Source: Gnetum montanum (Eukaryota > Streptophyta > Gnetopsida > Gnetales > Gnetaceae). From it: a DNA stretch of 64,000 nucleotides. The stretch spans positions 529,706 through 593,705 of the forward strand of contig MNCI01002989.1 of the NCBI GenBank assembly GCA_015680685.1, written 5' to 3'. The position numbers were made by a program, and so were the translations under genes. The notes beneath the pieces were generated by a model. The model searched no databases. It saw only the letters and a list, made by a program, of their open reading frames with translations, and was not told the origin of the DNA. The number at the start of each line of letters is the position of its first letter. The first letter of the stretch is position 1. This document shows positions 33,578-45,780 of this stretch, one piece after another.

Positions 33578-34583
33578 TGATGAGACGTGGTTCGCACAGG
33601 CCGCGATATCGTGTACGCGATATCGCAACCGACGCGATATCGCATCCCCCGCGATATCGCGTACGCGATATTGCATCTTCTCCTATGATATCACGTACGC
33701 GATATCGCAGTCCGCTGCCATATCTATAAATAAGACATGGCTCTTCCTCATTTGGACATCCCAATTTTTGAGTAGCGAAGCTCTAGCAGTTTGATCCCTC
33801 CAGAGTTAGATTTTTTCCCGTGTCTGCCCGCAGTGTGGTGAATGTAATTGTACGGTGTCTTTATTCGAGTGTGCCGTACTTGGACACGCACATGACCGGC
33901 AATAAAGATCGAGATTACTTCATCATTGTAGCATTCACTTAGTTTATTTAATTATTATTTATTACTTTCATAGTGCGGTATGAGTACGACTTGATTACGA
34001 GCATCTACGAATGTGTACGGCTAGTCAAGGAATCGATTACTCATCGCGATTAGTCTCTCACCCTTAAACTCCTAGAAGCGGAACGAGTACGACTTGATTA
34101 CGAGCATTTAAGTGCGACTACTTGGTAGCCCAGTGGCGTATCCAGGATCTATGCTTGGTAACCCAGTGGCGTATTTGGGATCTGCGCTTGGTAATCCCAG
34201 TGGCGTACCTCGGAGCTACGCTTGGTAGTCCAAGTGGCAGTCGTGCATGAAGTCCAAGATGTGTACGATTGATCAAGGAATCAGTTACTCATCGCACTTA
34301 GGCTAGATTAGATTCTCTTACCCTTTTCCTCCTAGCCTAGATTAGTTAACATTATTTTCCACTGCTTTCAGGAGTAGCGTAGATTAGGAAACACATCATA
34401 CACTTCATCTAGACTAAACCATACGTGACATATGCAAAGCTAGTCTAGGTGGGAAGACAGCGAACTGCGACCTAAGGCTAACTATCTAGGTGCCACAACT
34501 AGTCCATCTGTGGAGTTCGACCGGATCGCACGTGTGACGCTTGTTTCATATGGTTGAGTGTAGGGGTACCTCGCCACTCATCA
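33578..34583 (+). repeat. 3' LTR of element A
   Basis: 1006 bp; pairs with 25583-26587. Palindromes at about 33603-33710, TATA box 33725-33732, polyadenylation signal near 33900. It is followed by TTAAC. Confidence 0.93.
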
Positions 34584-34799
34584 TTAACCCATAGCCTAGC
34601 CTAGTGATGGTCCGCTAAGACCCTAAACTAGCAACTTCGATTTGCAAACTTTGCATAATAATTGACAACTATCCCATGTTGCATTATTGCTTTACAGACA
34701 TTCATTACATGTTGTTGCTATAAATAGGTATCACTTGACATGGTGTTTTTTCTTATTATGGTAGGTTTAACAAAAATGGCTATGCATAGTGATCTTCAT
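34584..34799 (+). other. D spacer downstream of A, with TATA-like box before pol
   Basis: Resumption of D after the nested insertion. It has one unit of the 'gaccctaaactagcaac' repeat and a plus-strand TATAAATA at 34729-34736, about 100 bp before recognisable pol. No gene is supported. Confidence 0.5.
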
Positions 34800-37700
34800 T
34801 TGCTTTTGACCCTTACGGGTCCTCATGGTAGGCTTACAAGACACCTAAACTTAGAATTAGTAGACTAGGAATCATCTACTCACAACACCGTAGCATCCCT
34901 AGAAACATCTCTAGACTAGCCTGAACATCTAGTCCAAGCCTTAGACTTAGAGGCCGGGGATGTGACTGAGGACCATCTTACCAAAATCCTGATAACTACC
35001 CCTAGAGGCAAAGTAAAAACCTTGAAAGTTAGCTCTCTGTTACACCCACAGATACACCAAAACATTTCAAAATTTCTCTATGACAATGTTAAAGTATTTG
35101 CATGGTCATACGACAACATGCTGGGCCTAGACCCATGGCTCATACAACATAACATTATCTTAGATCCACTTGTTAAGGCAGTCAAGAAAAAGGCTCGCAA
35201 GATCAAATCGTAGATTGCACTAGCTGTACACGATGAAATCACCAAGCTCTATCAAGATGGTTTCATCTATGCAGTCAATTACTCAGAATGGATGTTGAAC
35301 ATCGTTGCAGTTTCTAAGAAAATGGGAGGTATACGAATTTGTATAGACTTTCAAGATTTGAACAAAGCAACGATTAAGGATGACTTCCCATGACCAAGCA
35401 TCGATCAACTCATTGACACTACAGCTGGTCATGCCTTACTATCCTTCATGGATGAATTTTTAGGCTATAACCAAATCCGTATAAACCCAGAGCATCAATT
35501 GTCAACCACTTTGATGACCCCTTCGGGAATGTTTTGTTATATAATGATGCCTTTTGGACTCAAGAATGCTAGAGCAACTTATCAATGAGTGATGACATAT
35601 ATTTTTAGCAACTACCTGTTGAAGAGGTTGAATGATTACGTGGATGATATAGCAATCAAGTCTAAGGAAGCTATAGATCATCCCAACGATCTCAATATAG
35701 TCCTCCAACATTGTCAGAGGCATGACCTACGCCTCAACCCTAAGAAATGTGTTTTCAGAGTTAATACCGAATGCATGCTAGGTTTCGTAGTATCGAAAAT
35801 AGGAGTATGAGTGGACCCTGATAAAGTGAGGGCCATCATCAACTTAGCACTGCTTACAAACCTTAAAGAGCTACGTGGGTTGCAAGGTAGAATACAGTTT
35901 ATCAGAAGGTTCATCTCGAGGTTGACAGACAAGCTACATCCCATGCAACACCTACTTAAAAAGGGAGTCAACTTCGAGTGGATAGACCAATGTCAACAAG
36001 CCTTTGATAACCTAAAGAAAGAGCTTTTATATCTCCCAATTGTTTACCCACCATAGAGAGATAATCCTTTCTATATCTACCTTGCCACTTCGGACACATC
36101 TATTGGTACGTTGCTTTGTCAAAAAAGAGACGACAAGTCCGAAATCCCAATCTACTACCTAAGCCATGCATTAATAGCTTATGAGGCAAAATACGACAAG
36201 GTAGAAAAATATTGTCTCGCCCTAGTATTTACGTTAAAAAAGTAGATACATTACCTATTTCGTAGCAAGGTCAACATCATATGCAAGAGCAATATACTTC
36301 AGGCTATTACAACAAACTTGTACAAGAGTAGTAGAATAGCCGGATGGAAAGTTATAACGGCGGAATTCGATTTACATTATATAGCTCAATCATTAACAAA
36401 GGGTCAAACAATAGCCACACAGCTTACAACTTCACCCATTAATGACCAGCCACCTAGATGAACACATCAATAGCCTAAACTCTGTGCCATCAGAATTTGA
36501 AGCGAGTTTACATTTTGATGGTGCTTCAACCACACAAGGTGGAAGCGCGACCACAGTTATTACATTTCCCTCTGGAAAAATTTGATCCTTTGCATATTGC
36601 TTTATGTTCCTTTGTACGAACAATGTAGTAGAGTATGAAGGACTCCTTAGGGGCCTCTTAGCAGCCCAAGAGCTAAAGATTCAACATTTGATAATCCGGG
36701 GCAACTCACAACTAGTTTTAAACCAGATGACTGAAGTCTATGCTTGCAAGGCTTCACACTTGCATCCTTATTGCAATCTAGGAAAGAGCTTGTTAAAATA
36801 GTTTGCAACATTGGACATTCAACATGTACCTCACAATGAAAACACTGTAGCTAACGCATTAGCCACGTTAGCATTGAATGTGCCATCGCACTTGTTTGCC
36901 ACTTTGCCCACTTCGATAATAGAATGCATAGATCCTATTACTCAAGTGATACATATCACATCTGTAAGTGTAATAGATATCCAAGAGTGGTACACCAACA
37001 TTAAGGCTTACCTTCAACATAGCGAATCCCCACACGACTTGACATTCGCTTAAAAGGATGCAATCCAAAACTAAGCCCGGTAGTATGTCCTCATAGGAGA
37101 TAACACCTTATGCAAATGCTTCTTTGATGGGTTATTGTTAACTTGCATTGGTGGGGAAGAAGCACAAAAAATTGTTAACGAAGTCCGTAAGGGACTATGT
37201 GGAAGACACATAGCCCCTAGGGCTATGGCAGCAAAAATCAGACACTTAGGGTATTACTAGCCTTGCATTGAATGAGATTGCCTTGCCAAAGTTAGGACGT
37301 GTGATGTATGTCAATGCCATACAAATCTCATACATGTATCGCCTACTAAGTTACATCCTACATAGATTATGTGGCCATTCCAACAATGGGGACTATACAT
37401 CATAGGGCCCATCACACCTAAGTTTTCTACAGGACATAGCTTCATAATCACCGCAACCGAATACTTCACAAAGTGGGTGAAGGCTATTCCCTTGAGAAAG
37501 ACTACATCTCAATAGGTTTGCCACTTTATCTTGGATAACACAGTAACAAGGTTTGGTCTTCCCATGACTATTGTGACAAACAATGGGCCACAGTTTAGTA
37601 TCATGGAAACCAAAACCTTTTGCAACAACCTTGGCATCAAGAAATCCTTTTCATTGTCATACTACTCACAAGAAAATGGTTAGGTAGAGGCAACAAACAA

Positions 37701-38210
37701 GGCCATAATTAACTTGCTAAAAAACATGCTTAGTTCTAGCAAATCCTCTACATGTTGTAGGCTTACCGTACAATGTGTAGAACGACTATAGGTAAGACTT
37801 CTTATAGTCTCGTTTATGGATCTGAAGCAGTATTACCTCTTGAATTGCAAGTTCCATCACTTCGGATGGTCCTCTCAAATGTACTAGATGAGGCTTAGAA
37901 TAACAAGGCAAGGGTCATCAATCTTGACTCCGTGGAGGAGGAGCGTGCCTGAACAGTTGATCGCATCAAGTGGTACCAGGATAAGCAATGACAAAAGCAC
38001 CACTATAATTTACATCAATGGCCAATCAAGAAAGGGGACCTAGTCCTCAAGGCCATTCACAAGCATGTAAACAAATTCTCAGCCAACTGGGAATGTCCTT
38101 TCATGGTCATAAAATCCAATGAGAACAGAGCCTTCAAACTAGCTTATATGGATGGCAACGAGTTCACAAATCCTATCAACCACCTGTATCTCAAGCCATA
38201 CTATGTCTAA
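34800..38210 (+). pseudogene. pol: pol of element D: RT, two RNase H domains and integrase
   Basis: Decayed polymerase-integrase gene. RT is about 35220-36056, with 'RICIDFQDLNKATIKDDFP', 'MMPFGLKNARATYQ' and the catalytic 'YVDD' kept. The first RNase H is 36060-36440 ('AYEAKYDKVEKYCLAL'). The second RNase H is 36480-36800 ('LHFDGAS' codons and 'NNVVEYEGLLRGLLAAQEL'). This pair is diagnostic of the Tat lineage. Integrase is about 37080-38210, with a zinc-finger remnant ('CDVCQCH'), 'GPITPKFSTGHSF', 'TNNGPQF' where the catalytic Asp of the usual TDNG has become Asn, 'ENG.VEATNK' and a C-terminal 'HLYLKPYYV'. From 34800 to about 36440 one frame holds with at least six stops; a shift follows near 36440. 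Confidence 0.88.
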
Positions 38211-38236
38211 TGCAAAGGACTACATCAGGTATAGAG

Positions 38237-38690
38237 CAGGGTAAGATAATCATCCGCTATGATGTTAAACTGGCACAGTATGTCCGCTACGACATAAAAC
38301 TGGCAAAGATAGTCCGCTATGACTATAAACTGGCAACAACAATCTACTATGACTATAAACTAGCACAACACGTTTACTATGATATTAAACTAGCACAATA
38401 CGTCCTTGGGCTATGATGTAAAACTAGCACCCATAGCACAGTCTACTACGACTATAAACTGGCATAGCACACTTGCTATGACGTTAAACTAGCACAGTAC
38501 ATCCTTAGGCTATGACGTAAAACTAGAATCCACAGGACAGTCCACTATGACTTTAAACTAGCCCATCCACCATCCGCTACAACGTTAAACTAGCATAGCG
38601 GTCTGCTAGGACCTTAAACTAGCACATCACGATGTGTTGGGACCTTAAACCAACACATCTAATGGTCTACCAAGACCTTAAATTGGGTTC
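38237..38690 (+). repeat. 30 bp tandem repeat downstream of D pol
   Basis: About a dozen units of the form 'ccgctatgac' + 'ataaactggcac' with ~30 bp spacing, decaying to 'gaccttaaactagcac'. Related units end the D spacer at 18960-19109, 25500-25577 and 34605-34630. A 68-codon open frame across it (38210-38416) is a by-product of the repeat. Confidence 0.75.
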
Positions 38691-40066
38691 GTAGTGCAAT
38701 CTTGTCCAACCCACATCCACAACCCTACAAACAAGCAAGCATGCACAGTGTCAACTTCTTAGACAACATAGGATGGGACATTGCAGTTCCAAAATGCAGT
38801 TCACAATGCTAGGAAAAAACTCTCTAGAACACATGCAGTGCCACCACCCTGGCCTCTTGCTGATATTCCGAAGATGTTGATTGACATCTTGTTAACCTTC
38901 CGGAGCTACCGCTACCATAGCCACTCATCCTAGTAGTAGCCCTAGCCATCAACATTTATTACTGGAGTCCCAGTACTATTGTGGCCCAGCCACAGAGTTG
39001 CTATCCTCCAACCCTCACCACAATCCAAGCACAAAAGATGTTTAGTTGTTAGGCTTCTCACCTTACAACTAAACTGCATGATGTTTTCCTTTGGTGAGGA
39101 ACCCTGAGCACTCGCATCGCCACCACTCCTAGCCTCTTCAATGCCAACCTTTCGAGTCGGTAGCAGTCGAAACCCAAGCTAGCCTTCCTACTCTAGACAT
39201 CATGCAACTCTGACAATGTCCAGAGCAAGCAGGACTTTGCCCTCACTTCACTTTATTGTTGTTTCTGCTAGTTTTCTCTATGTTATGTTTGCAAGATACA
39301 AGCTAAGATGGCATCGTTTAGAGATGCATTTCGCCAGGAGAGCAGGATGCTACATTGTTTCAAAGTGATCACCTTGACTAGCTTGGCTACTTGGGAATGC
39401 ACACCCTTCCCTCCCTCTTAACCCACTTGACTTTCTTTCTTATACTTATAGTTTTTCACATCTCCTTTAAAAGCTTTCCTAATGCATATAAAGCCCTCCC
39501 ACATGTCCAACTACCAAGTCCATGATGAGTGTAACACAACTTGCCTCATGGAAAGCATCGTAGGTAGGTCAAAGCCCCACATGGATGTAACACAACTCAT
39601 ATTGTGGAGGAAACATGTGTCTTGCAACAACAAGATTATTTTCAAGTGAACGTGGCTGAACAGTAGAAGAAAAGCACAAAAATACAAAAGAGCAAAAAAT
39701 CACAAAAAGGGGGACACATTCCCAAAACAAATGGCATCGCAGCTATTTCAAAAAGACCATCTCTAAGCACTCCGAGGAGAGGTCAAAAGCCAGCAAAGAA
39801 AGATGCCCATGTGCATCAAATCTCTCACAAGCACTCCAATGAGGGATCACGCTATGTTACATCTTTTCCTTCCCCAAACCCGTTCCCCCAAATCCATCCT
39901 TTGCCCCCTTTCCTTACATAACTAGCCCAATACTCCCAAGCATAGTGCAATGTGACATATGAGCGACCACTAGAGAGTGATGTTAGCGTCTTGTTTTTTA
40001 TAGTGTTTCATATTCTTTGTCGATGTCTCTCAGGCAAATCCTCTAGACGTTAACAAAGAGGGCCAT
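38691..40066 (+). other. 3' untranslated region of element D
   Basis: No gene is supported. It ends in a purine-rich 'aacaaagaggg' just before the LTR, a likely polypurine tract. Short stretches are C-rich with 'agcactcc' type repeats around 39760-39850. Confidence 0.5.
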
Positions 40067-42177
40067 TGAAACACAATAAAATTTTAGGACCCTAATGCTT
40101 CAGTAGAGTCTTGAAATTTGGGTAAGGATTTCCATAAGTGTAGCATCACGATGGATCATCTAGACAATGTAGGCACTAAAGGTAGACCGTACAGTCCAGC
40201 ACACCTTGGCTGATAGGCCTGCTAAACTCTCTAGCCTGCCTAGCTTGGTACTTGACCCGGTTGACAGTCTACCCAGACACCATGTTAGGAGCTACTAAAA
40301 GTGTTCAAGATGAGCTAAAAATTTTATTAAGTTTTCTAACTGAAGGAACCTACTACACTGCATAGCGTAGCAAGCCTCAAGAAGACTGAATAGGTATTAA
40401 AGATGCACAATGACAATGAATCAGCCCTCTAGAGAATCTACCTGACTTCATCCTTGATGCACGAGCAAAGTGACATAGTAAAAATTTGGTAAATTTCGTC
40501 AGAGGTCTTCTTCACTTAAGTGCTACGTTGTGCTACACTACGCAGCATAGCATAACGTAGCAGGGATATACTTTTGCAATACCTCAACTCAAATGGCTCT
40601 GATGGAGTAGGCACATTTTCCCATGTTTCAGCTGACAAACAGGTTTTCTCCATTGACACGCCAGGACATGACTGACATCCTGTGACAAAATGTTTGCAAG
40701 ATTAAGTCAGAATCCAAGCCAAGCTGGGTGCTATGTTGTGCTACGCTACGCAGCGTAGCACAGCATAGTAAGGACAGAACACACGAAGGCCCTCTACCAA
40801 GTCATTTCAACAACAAGATTGCACTTGGCCACATTTTGGCCTCCAAGACTGCTTGTCCCACTTAGCCCTCAAGCTCCAAGCAAGGTTTCTTGACAAAGCA
40901 TTGCAAAACTAGACCAGGAGGCATATCATATTGGCTGCTATGCTATGCGACATTACACAGTGTAGCAAGGATGCAAAACACCAAAGTATCCCAAAGAGGA
41001 ATTCATCAAGTCCTAAGACCTTTCAACATGAAAGATAGGGTTGCAGTCGCTTGCCTAGCCAGGCCTCAAACAGGTATTTCTAGCTTATAGGAAAGATTTC
41101 TTCTAAGACCGATGGCTATGCTACGCAACGTAGCATAGCATAGCATGCGGGTATTTACGCTACATACGCTGGAGAGCGTAAATAGCATAACACTCACGTA
41201 GCAGCCTTAAGACATCTTCGGTTAGCTACAAAACTTGTTAGCAATGGTTATTCTCATCTCGACACCTCTCCAATAGGTGAAATTAGCAAGTTTTCCTTGT
41301 TTTTCACCCCCTAACTATCTCCAATTTTGTTCTTATGCTTGACCCTGGTCACAAGAGTAGGGAAGACATAGTCATGAAGCACAGGCTTCACTAATTGGCA
41401 GTTTTCTTTGCAACAAACATAGTAGCTCACTGGACTTTAGCACATGTAGCACGAATGGTATGGTCACGGTGTATCATCTTCCACATCCAACATTACACAA
41501 CAGCATGGCACAGTCACATCTACACTTCGTGGCACCCAAACCGTGTTTCTCTCCCGCATCTAACTCTATTAACACCCCCAACAAACAATGCTCAAGGGGT
41601 TGGCTTTTGAGAGCATTCTAGCAGGATTAGATTTTGGCATTGTTGGCTTGGAGCATTTAACCAGCTTTTGGCATTATTGGATTTTGGCAATTACTTCTCT
41701 AGCAGTTGACTTTTTAGTTGAGATCTTGGCATTTTGGCTCTCTGGTGATCAGCTTTGGCAAGGAGACTGGCAAGTAGAGAGATCCTATTAGCAAGCTATT
41801 GATAGCAGTTTGAGGAGCTATGACCATACTGCTTCGTTGCAAGATGTGCTTGTTCCCACTACCATCTATTGTACACCTCCTTCACTCTAGCAAAGATTAG
41901 ATTCATTTTGTTTCATTTTGTTTTTTTATTTTTATGTTTTGCATTATTTTCAATTAATTCATGTTCATCTCTTATTTCTCAACGTGCCTATAATAGCCTT
42001 AAAATAATGTTTATGAAAGGTTATTATATACCACTTAAGTCCCTGTCTGATTAACCAAACCATGCAAGGCACCCTGCATCGGTTTACATCCAGCACGGCC
42101 CTTGCACGAATTCAGGGTTAGGCTATATGCCCGGTGACCTCTTGGTGTTCCAGCCATCGACGTTTTTGGTTGCTACA
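40067..42177 (+). repeat. 3' LTR of element D
   Basis: 2111 bp; pairs with 10615-12761. Palindromic GCTACG clusters recur at about 40347, 40525, 40733, 40938 and 41113. The TATA box is mutated (about 41565). It is followed by TCCAT. Confidence 0.9.
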
Positions 42178-42234
42178 TCCATCATTGTGAAAAATACCAC
42201 TAGAAATTTTGTTGGCCACAATCATCAAGGACAT

Positions 42235-42430
42235 CATCAGCATCATAAAAACCTACCTTCCATAGAGCTTCTTAGACACTACCAATGTTGTGAAATTCTA
42301 CCTCCCCCAGTGCTTCACAAATAGCACTGACATTGTAAAATAATGCCTTTCATAGAGCTTTGAAAACAATGCCAATGCTACAAAAATCCTAGCTCTCATG
42401 GAGCTTTGATGAATACCACCAATGCCACCA
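42235..42430. repeat. ~50 bp minisatellite in monomer 3
   Basis: Four units with 'cataaaaacctaccttccatagagct' type text in pieces and 'actaccaatg'. Same unit as at 610-955. Confidence 0.7.
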
Positions 42431-42800
42431 CCACACTATCTTAGCAGGTTCATCAATGAGAAAAGTTTTCATCAACTAATGAAAAAATCAAAATTTTTTA
42501 GTGAATCGATAATAATTTCAAAAGGGTCAAAAATTGATGATAAAATTTATATTTAAAAACATGAAGATAATTTCAAAATGAAAATTTTGCTTGTTGATAG
42601 CAACTAGGATAAAAATTCTCTAAGCATGATCATCCAAGACTAGTATTGGGATGGATGAAGTTTGAGAAAGTCTTGTTTTTGATGTTGAATGTTTTAGACT
42701 TCAAAAGACATAAATTGTAATTCTAGATCTCTTTTTTAGTAAACAAAAGTCATTTTCTACAGAATTCAAGCTCCCATAAAAAAAATTAATGTTAAAAAGT

Positions 42801-42880
42801 TGGGGCTAGGAATAAAATTCAAGACCTCCTAATTATTAACATTAAAATCTCATACTTTAGATAGTTAATCATCAAATCCA
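42801..42880 (-). other. tRNA-like relic in monomer 3
   Basis: Minus strand 'ggaggtcttgaattttattc' is a poor box B. It is the most decayed of the six relics, together with 53226-53300. Confidence 0.25.
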
Positions 42881-43755
42881 ATATTTTTCTTGTCAAATAA
42901 TAAATATACTTTAAATATATTTAACTATTTTCATTACTAAAAATAATAAGAATAAATATATACTGAAAAGAAAAAAATTAAAGCTTGGGCTTTGGCTCTA
43001 ACCCTTAGGATTAAGCCCAACCAACCACTATGGTTAGCTATATGCAAGTGCTCTTGCAAACTTGTGGAATAGTTTGATGTAGTCTTATGTCATTTCTATA
43101 TCATCTAACATTTCCTACATGTCTTCTAGCAAGCCTCAGTCCCATTGTGCCACTCTAGTCACTGCTAAACTACCTCTCTTCTTCCATTTCATTCCCAATG
43201 CACTACTTGATCCTAACAATATTGCATCATTTTCACAAATCATTGTTTTTTGTTCACAAGATCATTTTGCGACCCTTACTATCCTTACATGACTCTACAC
43301 CTACCATCGTTTGTCAATCTAACTGAACTATGGCATTACCATGAGGCATCATGGTAGACCATCATCAACAAGGTAGGCTTCCCATGAAGATGGTTGGCAT
43401 TATCATCCTTTGCAATGGTAGGACATTGATTTTAGCCAAGCAACAATAAGAGAAAATTTTGTGGATACTGTAGTTGTAAGCCTTTGATGCAACTACACTT
43501 GCTACAAAGGCAACATGACCTACTACCTCCCTGCCACTACTACACATTATTTCACTTTCCTAAACTATACGTGATATTATTTCATGCATTGTATTCCATC
43601 ATTCCTTTGCTGCTTCTCATGCATCACTATCCTCTTTTCCTCTTATGTCATCCTTGCATTAGCCTTCCAATCCTTTTCTCTTGGAATATTTCAATCTCAT
43701 ATTTTCTAAAAGATTTAACAATATTATTTCCATTTTCTTATAAGTTCATATGAAT

Positions 43756-44000
43756 GAGCTTTTGATGCTATATTCTCCTCTAACCTCATCACATATCAGT
43801 TTTGAAGCTTCCTTAACTTCTAATTTTTGAATTTCCTTCTCATGTGTCATTTTTAATTCTATACATAGATCTTCATATCCAGCCCTAATATTAGTACAAG
43901 AAAATTATGACTATGTAGCTCTTAATTCAACATGATTCTTTGAACTAATGAAAATTATTGTCACTCTTGATACTTTAGAATTACAATCTCCATCAAAGTA
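43756..44000 (-). pseudogene. pol: RNase H remnant of a gypsy element (element E)
   Basis: On the minus strand starting at 44000 the frame reads 'YFDGDCNSK', later 'SCTNIRAGYEDL', then 'IQKLEVKEASKLI' and 'VRGEYSIK'. This follows the plant Ty3/gypsy second RNase H pattern (FDG..., C(T/S)NN.AEYEAL, ...GDS.LV..Q..GEY). Two stops interrupt it, and the acidic residue of 'GDS' is lost. Confidence 0.65.
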
Positions 44001-44139
44001 TAACTACTAAAACTCTTATAATTGATCTTCAAAATGTATAATTTGTATTTCTTGAATTAAGCTAATGCCTAATTCAAATTTCTTGGATTCAATTTTTTTG
44101 TTCTTCTCATATGAAGTGACAGTCTTTATCATCAATGGC

Positions 44140-44540
44140 TCACCATCTATATAAATCTAATTGGTTCTCCCTTCCATGGTAACCACATGTGTGAATAATT
44201 TGTTATTATATATCCAAAAAAGTTAGGCATCCAACTTCTACTTATTAATAAGATATGAAAATTAGGAATATTAGCTGCTTGAATGGTAACCGTACTTTTT
44301 ATCCTATGATTTGAAGCTAACTGGAGAAATATATTTGGTAATTGACCTATTACTTTGACTCTACTCTTATTAACTTGGATAATTTTCTTATCTAACTACT
44401 TTTAATCCTAATTGATTACATATTGATAAGGGAATTAGCATGGAAGTGGCTCTTAAATAAACTAAACTATTATGCAAATAACCTCGATTTAATTTAAGAG
44501 TTAAGTAGAAAGGTGAAGCATCTTTATTAGCTACAACTAG
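44140..44540 (-). pseudogene. pro: Protease remnant of element E
   Basis: On the minus strand 'PFYLTLKLN' and 'MLIPLSICNQLGLKV' (44530-44388) match the retropepsin N-terminal part; the active-site D-S-G is replaced. In another frame 'VKVIGQLPN', 'AANIPNFHILLISRSW' and 'HMWLPWKGEP' (44360-44150) match its C-terminal part as known in plant gypsy elements. RT, expected between this and the RNase H, is missing. Confidence 0.65.
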
Positions 44541-44771
44541 GATCCTATTGCTAGGTTTATCAATATTATAAATATAATTTATAGTAATTTCATCAAATTT
44601 CCTTTTGCTCCTAATTTCTTTCAAATTCTCTTTGTGCATCCTTCAATTTGAATTAATCGATATAGAATAATACTACTTTAATTCTCTTTAGATCTTCTAT
44701 TTAATTGTATCCTCCTTTGCCATAGAATCCAAGTTTTTAAATATACTTGAAAAAGGATCTCAATGATTTCT

Positions 44772-45780
44772 TCATTTGGATGGCTTTTCTTCATCTAATT
44801 TTTTTTCTTTAAAGAATTTTATTTTCCTAGTAGGTTCAAGCATTGAATTTGGTGATGAGTATCCTGACACTAAGTCATCAGATGTCTCGCTACTAGATAA
44901 CTTTTCCAAATAATGTATACATGGGTACATAGATTTTCGAAACTCCTTTTCAAATTCTCTTTGATTCAAATCAACCAAGGCCCCCTTTTCTTCTATATCT
45001 TCAAACTCAACTTGAATATTTAATTTTCTAGCTTGTCCAAATTTTCTATCTTTTGTAATTTTCATTTTGACATAGTCTTTTCTTACTTAATAATTTTGTT
45101 TGACATTTCTCTTAATAACCTATGTTTATCAAGCTCTTCACCTTGTAACTCTATGTAACCATTGATTAAGGATAATATCTTAGGTTGAGCTAAGTTTTAG
45201 AAAGGAAATATTTATTTTTGAGACATTTTCATAGGAGAATGTATGTTATCTTAAATTATCTTCAATTGTCTTTCTAATTCCATAACTTCATTGTGAAGAT
45301 CAACTAGAGTATTAACATTTGGATTTCATCGTACTCAAAGTAAGATTCTTGGATCCATAACAGTTAATTAGGTACCTCTCAAGAATTTGTTACTTGGTCA
45401 AAACTAATTTTGAAATAAGCTATGAATTCTCCAAAATTTGATATTGAATTTTCTTAGTGATTCACTATTTTTTCTATTTCATTTGAACTAAGTGTTATTC
45501 AATCAAATTGCTAGATTTGGATATGAATAAGGCTTTCATATCATCCTAGCTAGTGATACTACTATTGGGTAAGTTTTAATAAGAAATTTGAGCCATGTAT
45601 ATGAGGTTTCCTATGAATAGTTTGCAAGCTTGATCTTGGTATTGAATATTAGCATGAATAAGAGCTAAATTAAATAGGTGTAAATATTCCTCTACTAAAT
45701 AAGATTTAATAAGATTGTATAGTTCTAATAGATATTTATAAGGTAACTTCGAAATATCATGACGAGCATTGAACATCAAA
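44772..45780 (-). pseudogene. Possible gag remnant of element E
   Basis: Minus-strand frames 45779-45576 and 45065-44772, with text between them such as 'DDMKALFISK' and 'LVQMKQKK' around 45540-45470, have the helical, charged look of a gag C-terminal half. They lie just upstream of the protease, where gag is expected. No zinc knuckle is seen. The gag call is by position and general character only. Confidence 0.35.

Larger units (their letters stand above)
25583..34583 (+). mobile_element. Element A: non-autonomous gag + ORF2 LTR retrotransposon, structurally complete
   Basis: 9001 bp, flanked by TTAAC on both sides (25578-25582 and 34584-34588), with LTRs of 1005 and 1006 bp and TGATGAG/CTCATCA ends. 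Order: LTR, tRNA-Asp PBS, intact gag (657 aa), ~1.4 kb non-coding, internal palindrome/TATA promoter, leader with polypurine tract and splice-acceptor-like site, ORF2 (14 stops), polypurine tract, LTR. No protease, RT, RNase H or integrase is present. Its enzymes would have to come in trans, probably from an Athila-type relative given the PBS. Gag-only 'TR-GAG' elements are known in plants; the second gene and the internal promoter are the unusual parts. Confidence 0.93.
10615..42177 (+). mobile_element. Element D: Tat/Ogre-like Ty3/gypsy retrotransposon, rearranged and carrying nested element A
   Basis: Bounded by ~2.1 kb LTRs (10615-12761 and 40067-42177) and the exact 5 bp duplication TCCAT (10610-10614 and 42178-42182). 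The uninterrupted site survives in a sister monomer at 52617-52621. Order: LTR, PBS, gag-protease, long non-coding spacer, a fragment of an A-type LTR, an inverted pol piece, a second gag-protease-spacer copy, nested element A, then RT, two RNase H domains, integrase, a 30 bp repeat array and the 3' LTR. Two RNase H domains and a non-coding gap between protease and RT are known features of the Tat/Ogre lineage. All coding parts contain stops. Confidence 0.88.
42178..43656. repeat. Macrosatellite array, segment 3
   Basis: Resumes the monomer cut by D and runs into the next monomer. Very similar to 52617-53815 plus the start of 62444 onward. Contains a minisatellite (42235-42430) and a tRNA-like relic (42801-42880). 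The stretch around 43393-43397 (GTTGG) is the unoccupied counterpart of element B's target site. The array ends near 43656, where sequence matching other monomers stops. Confidence 0.8.

Noticed and set aside
38210-38416. 68-codon repeat protein with 'YDxKLAQ' units
   Set aside because: Arises from a 30 bp DNA repeat, whose length is a multiple of three. It lies after the pol stop and has no support beyond the repeat.
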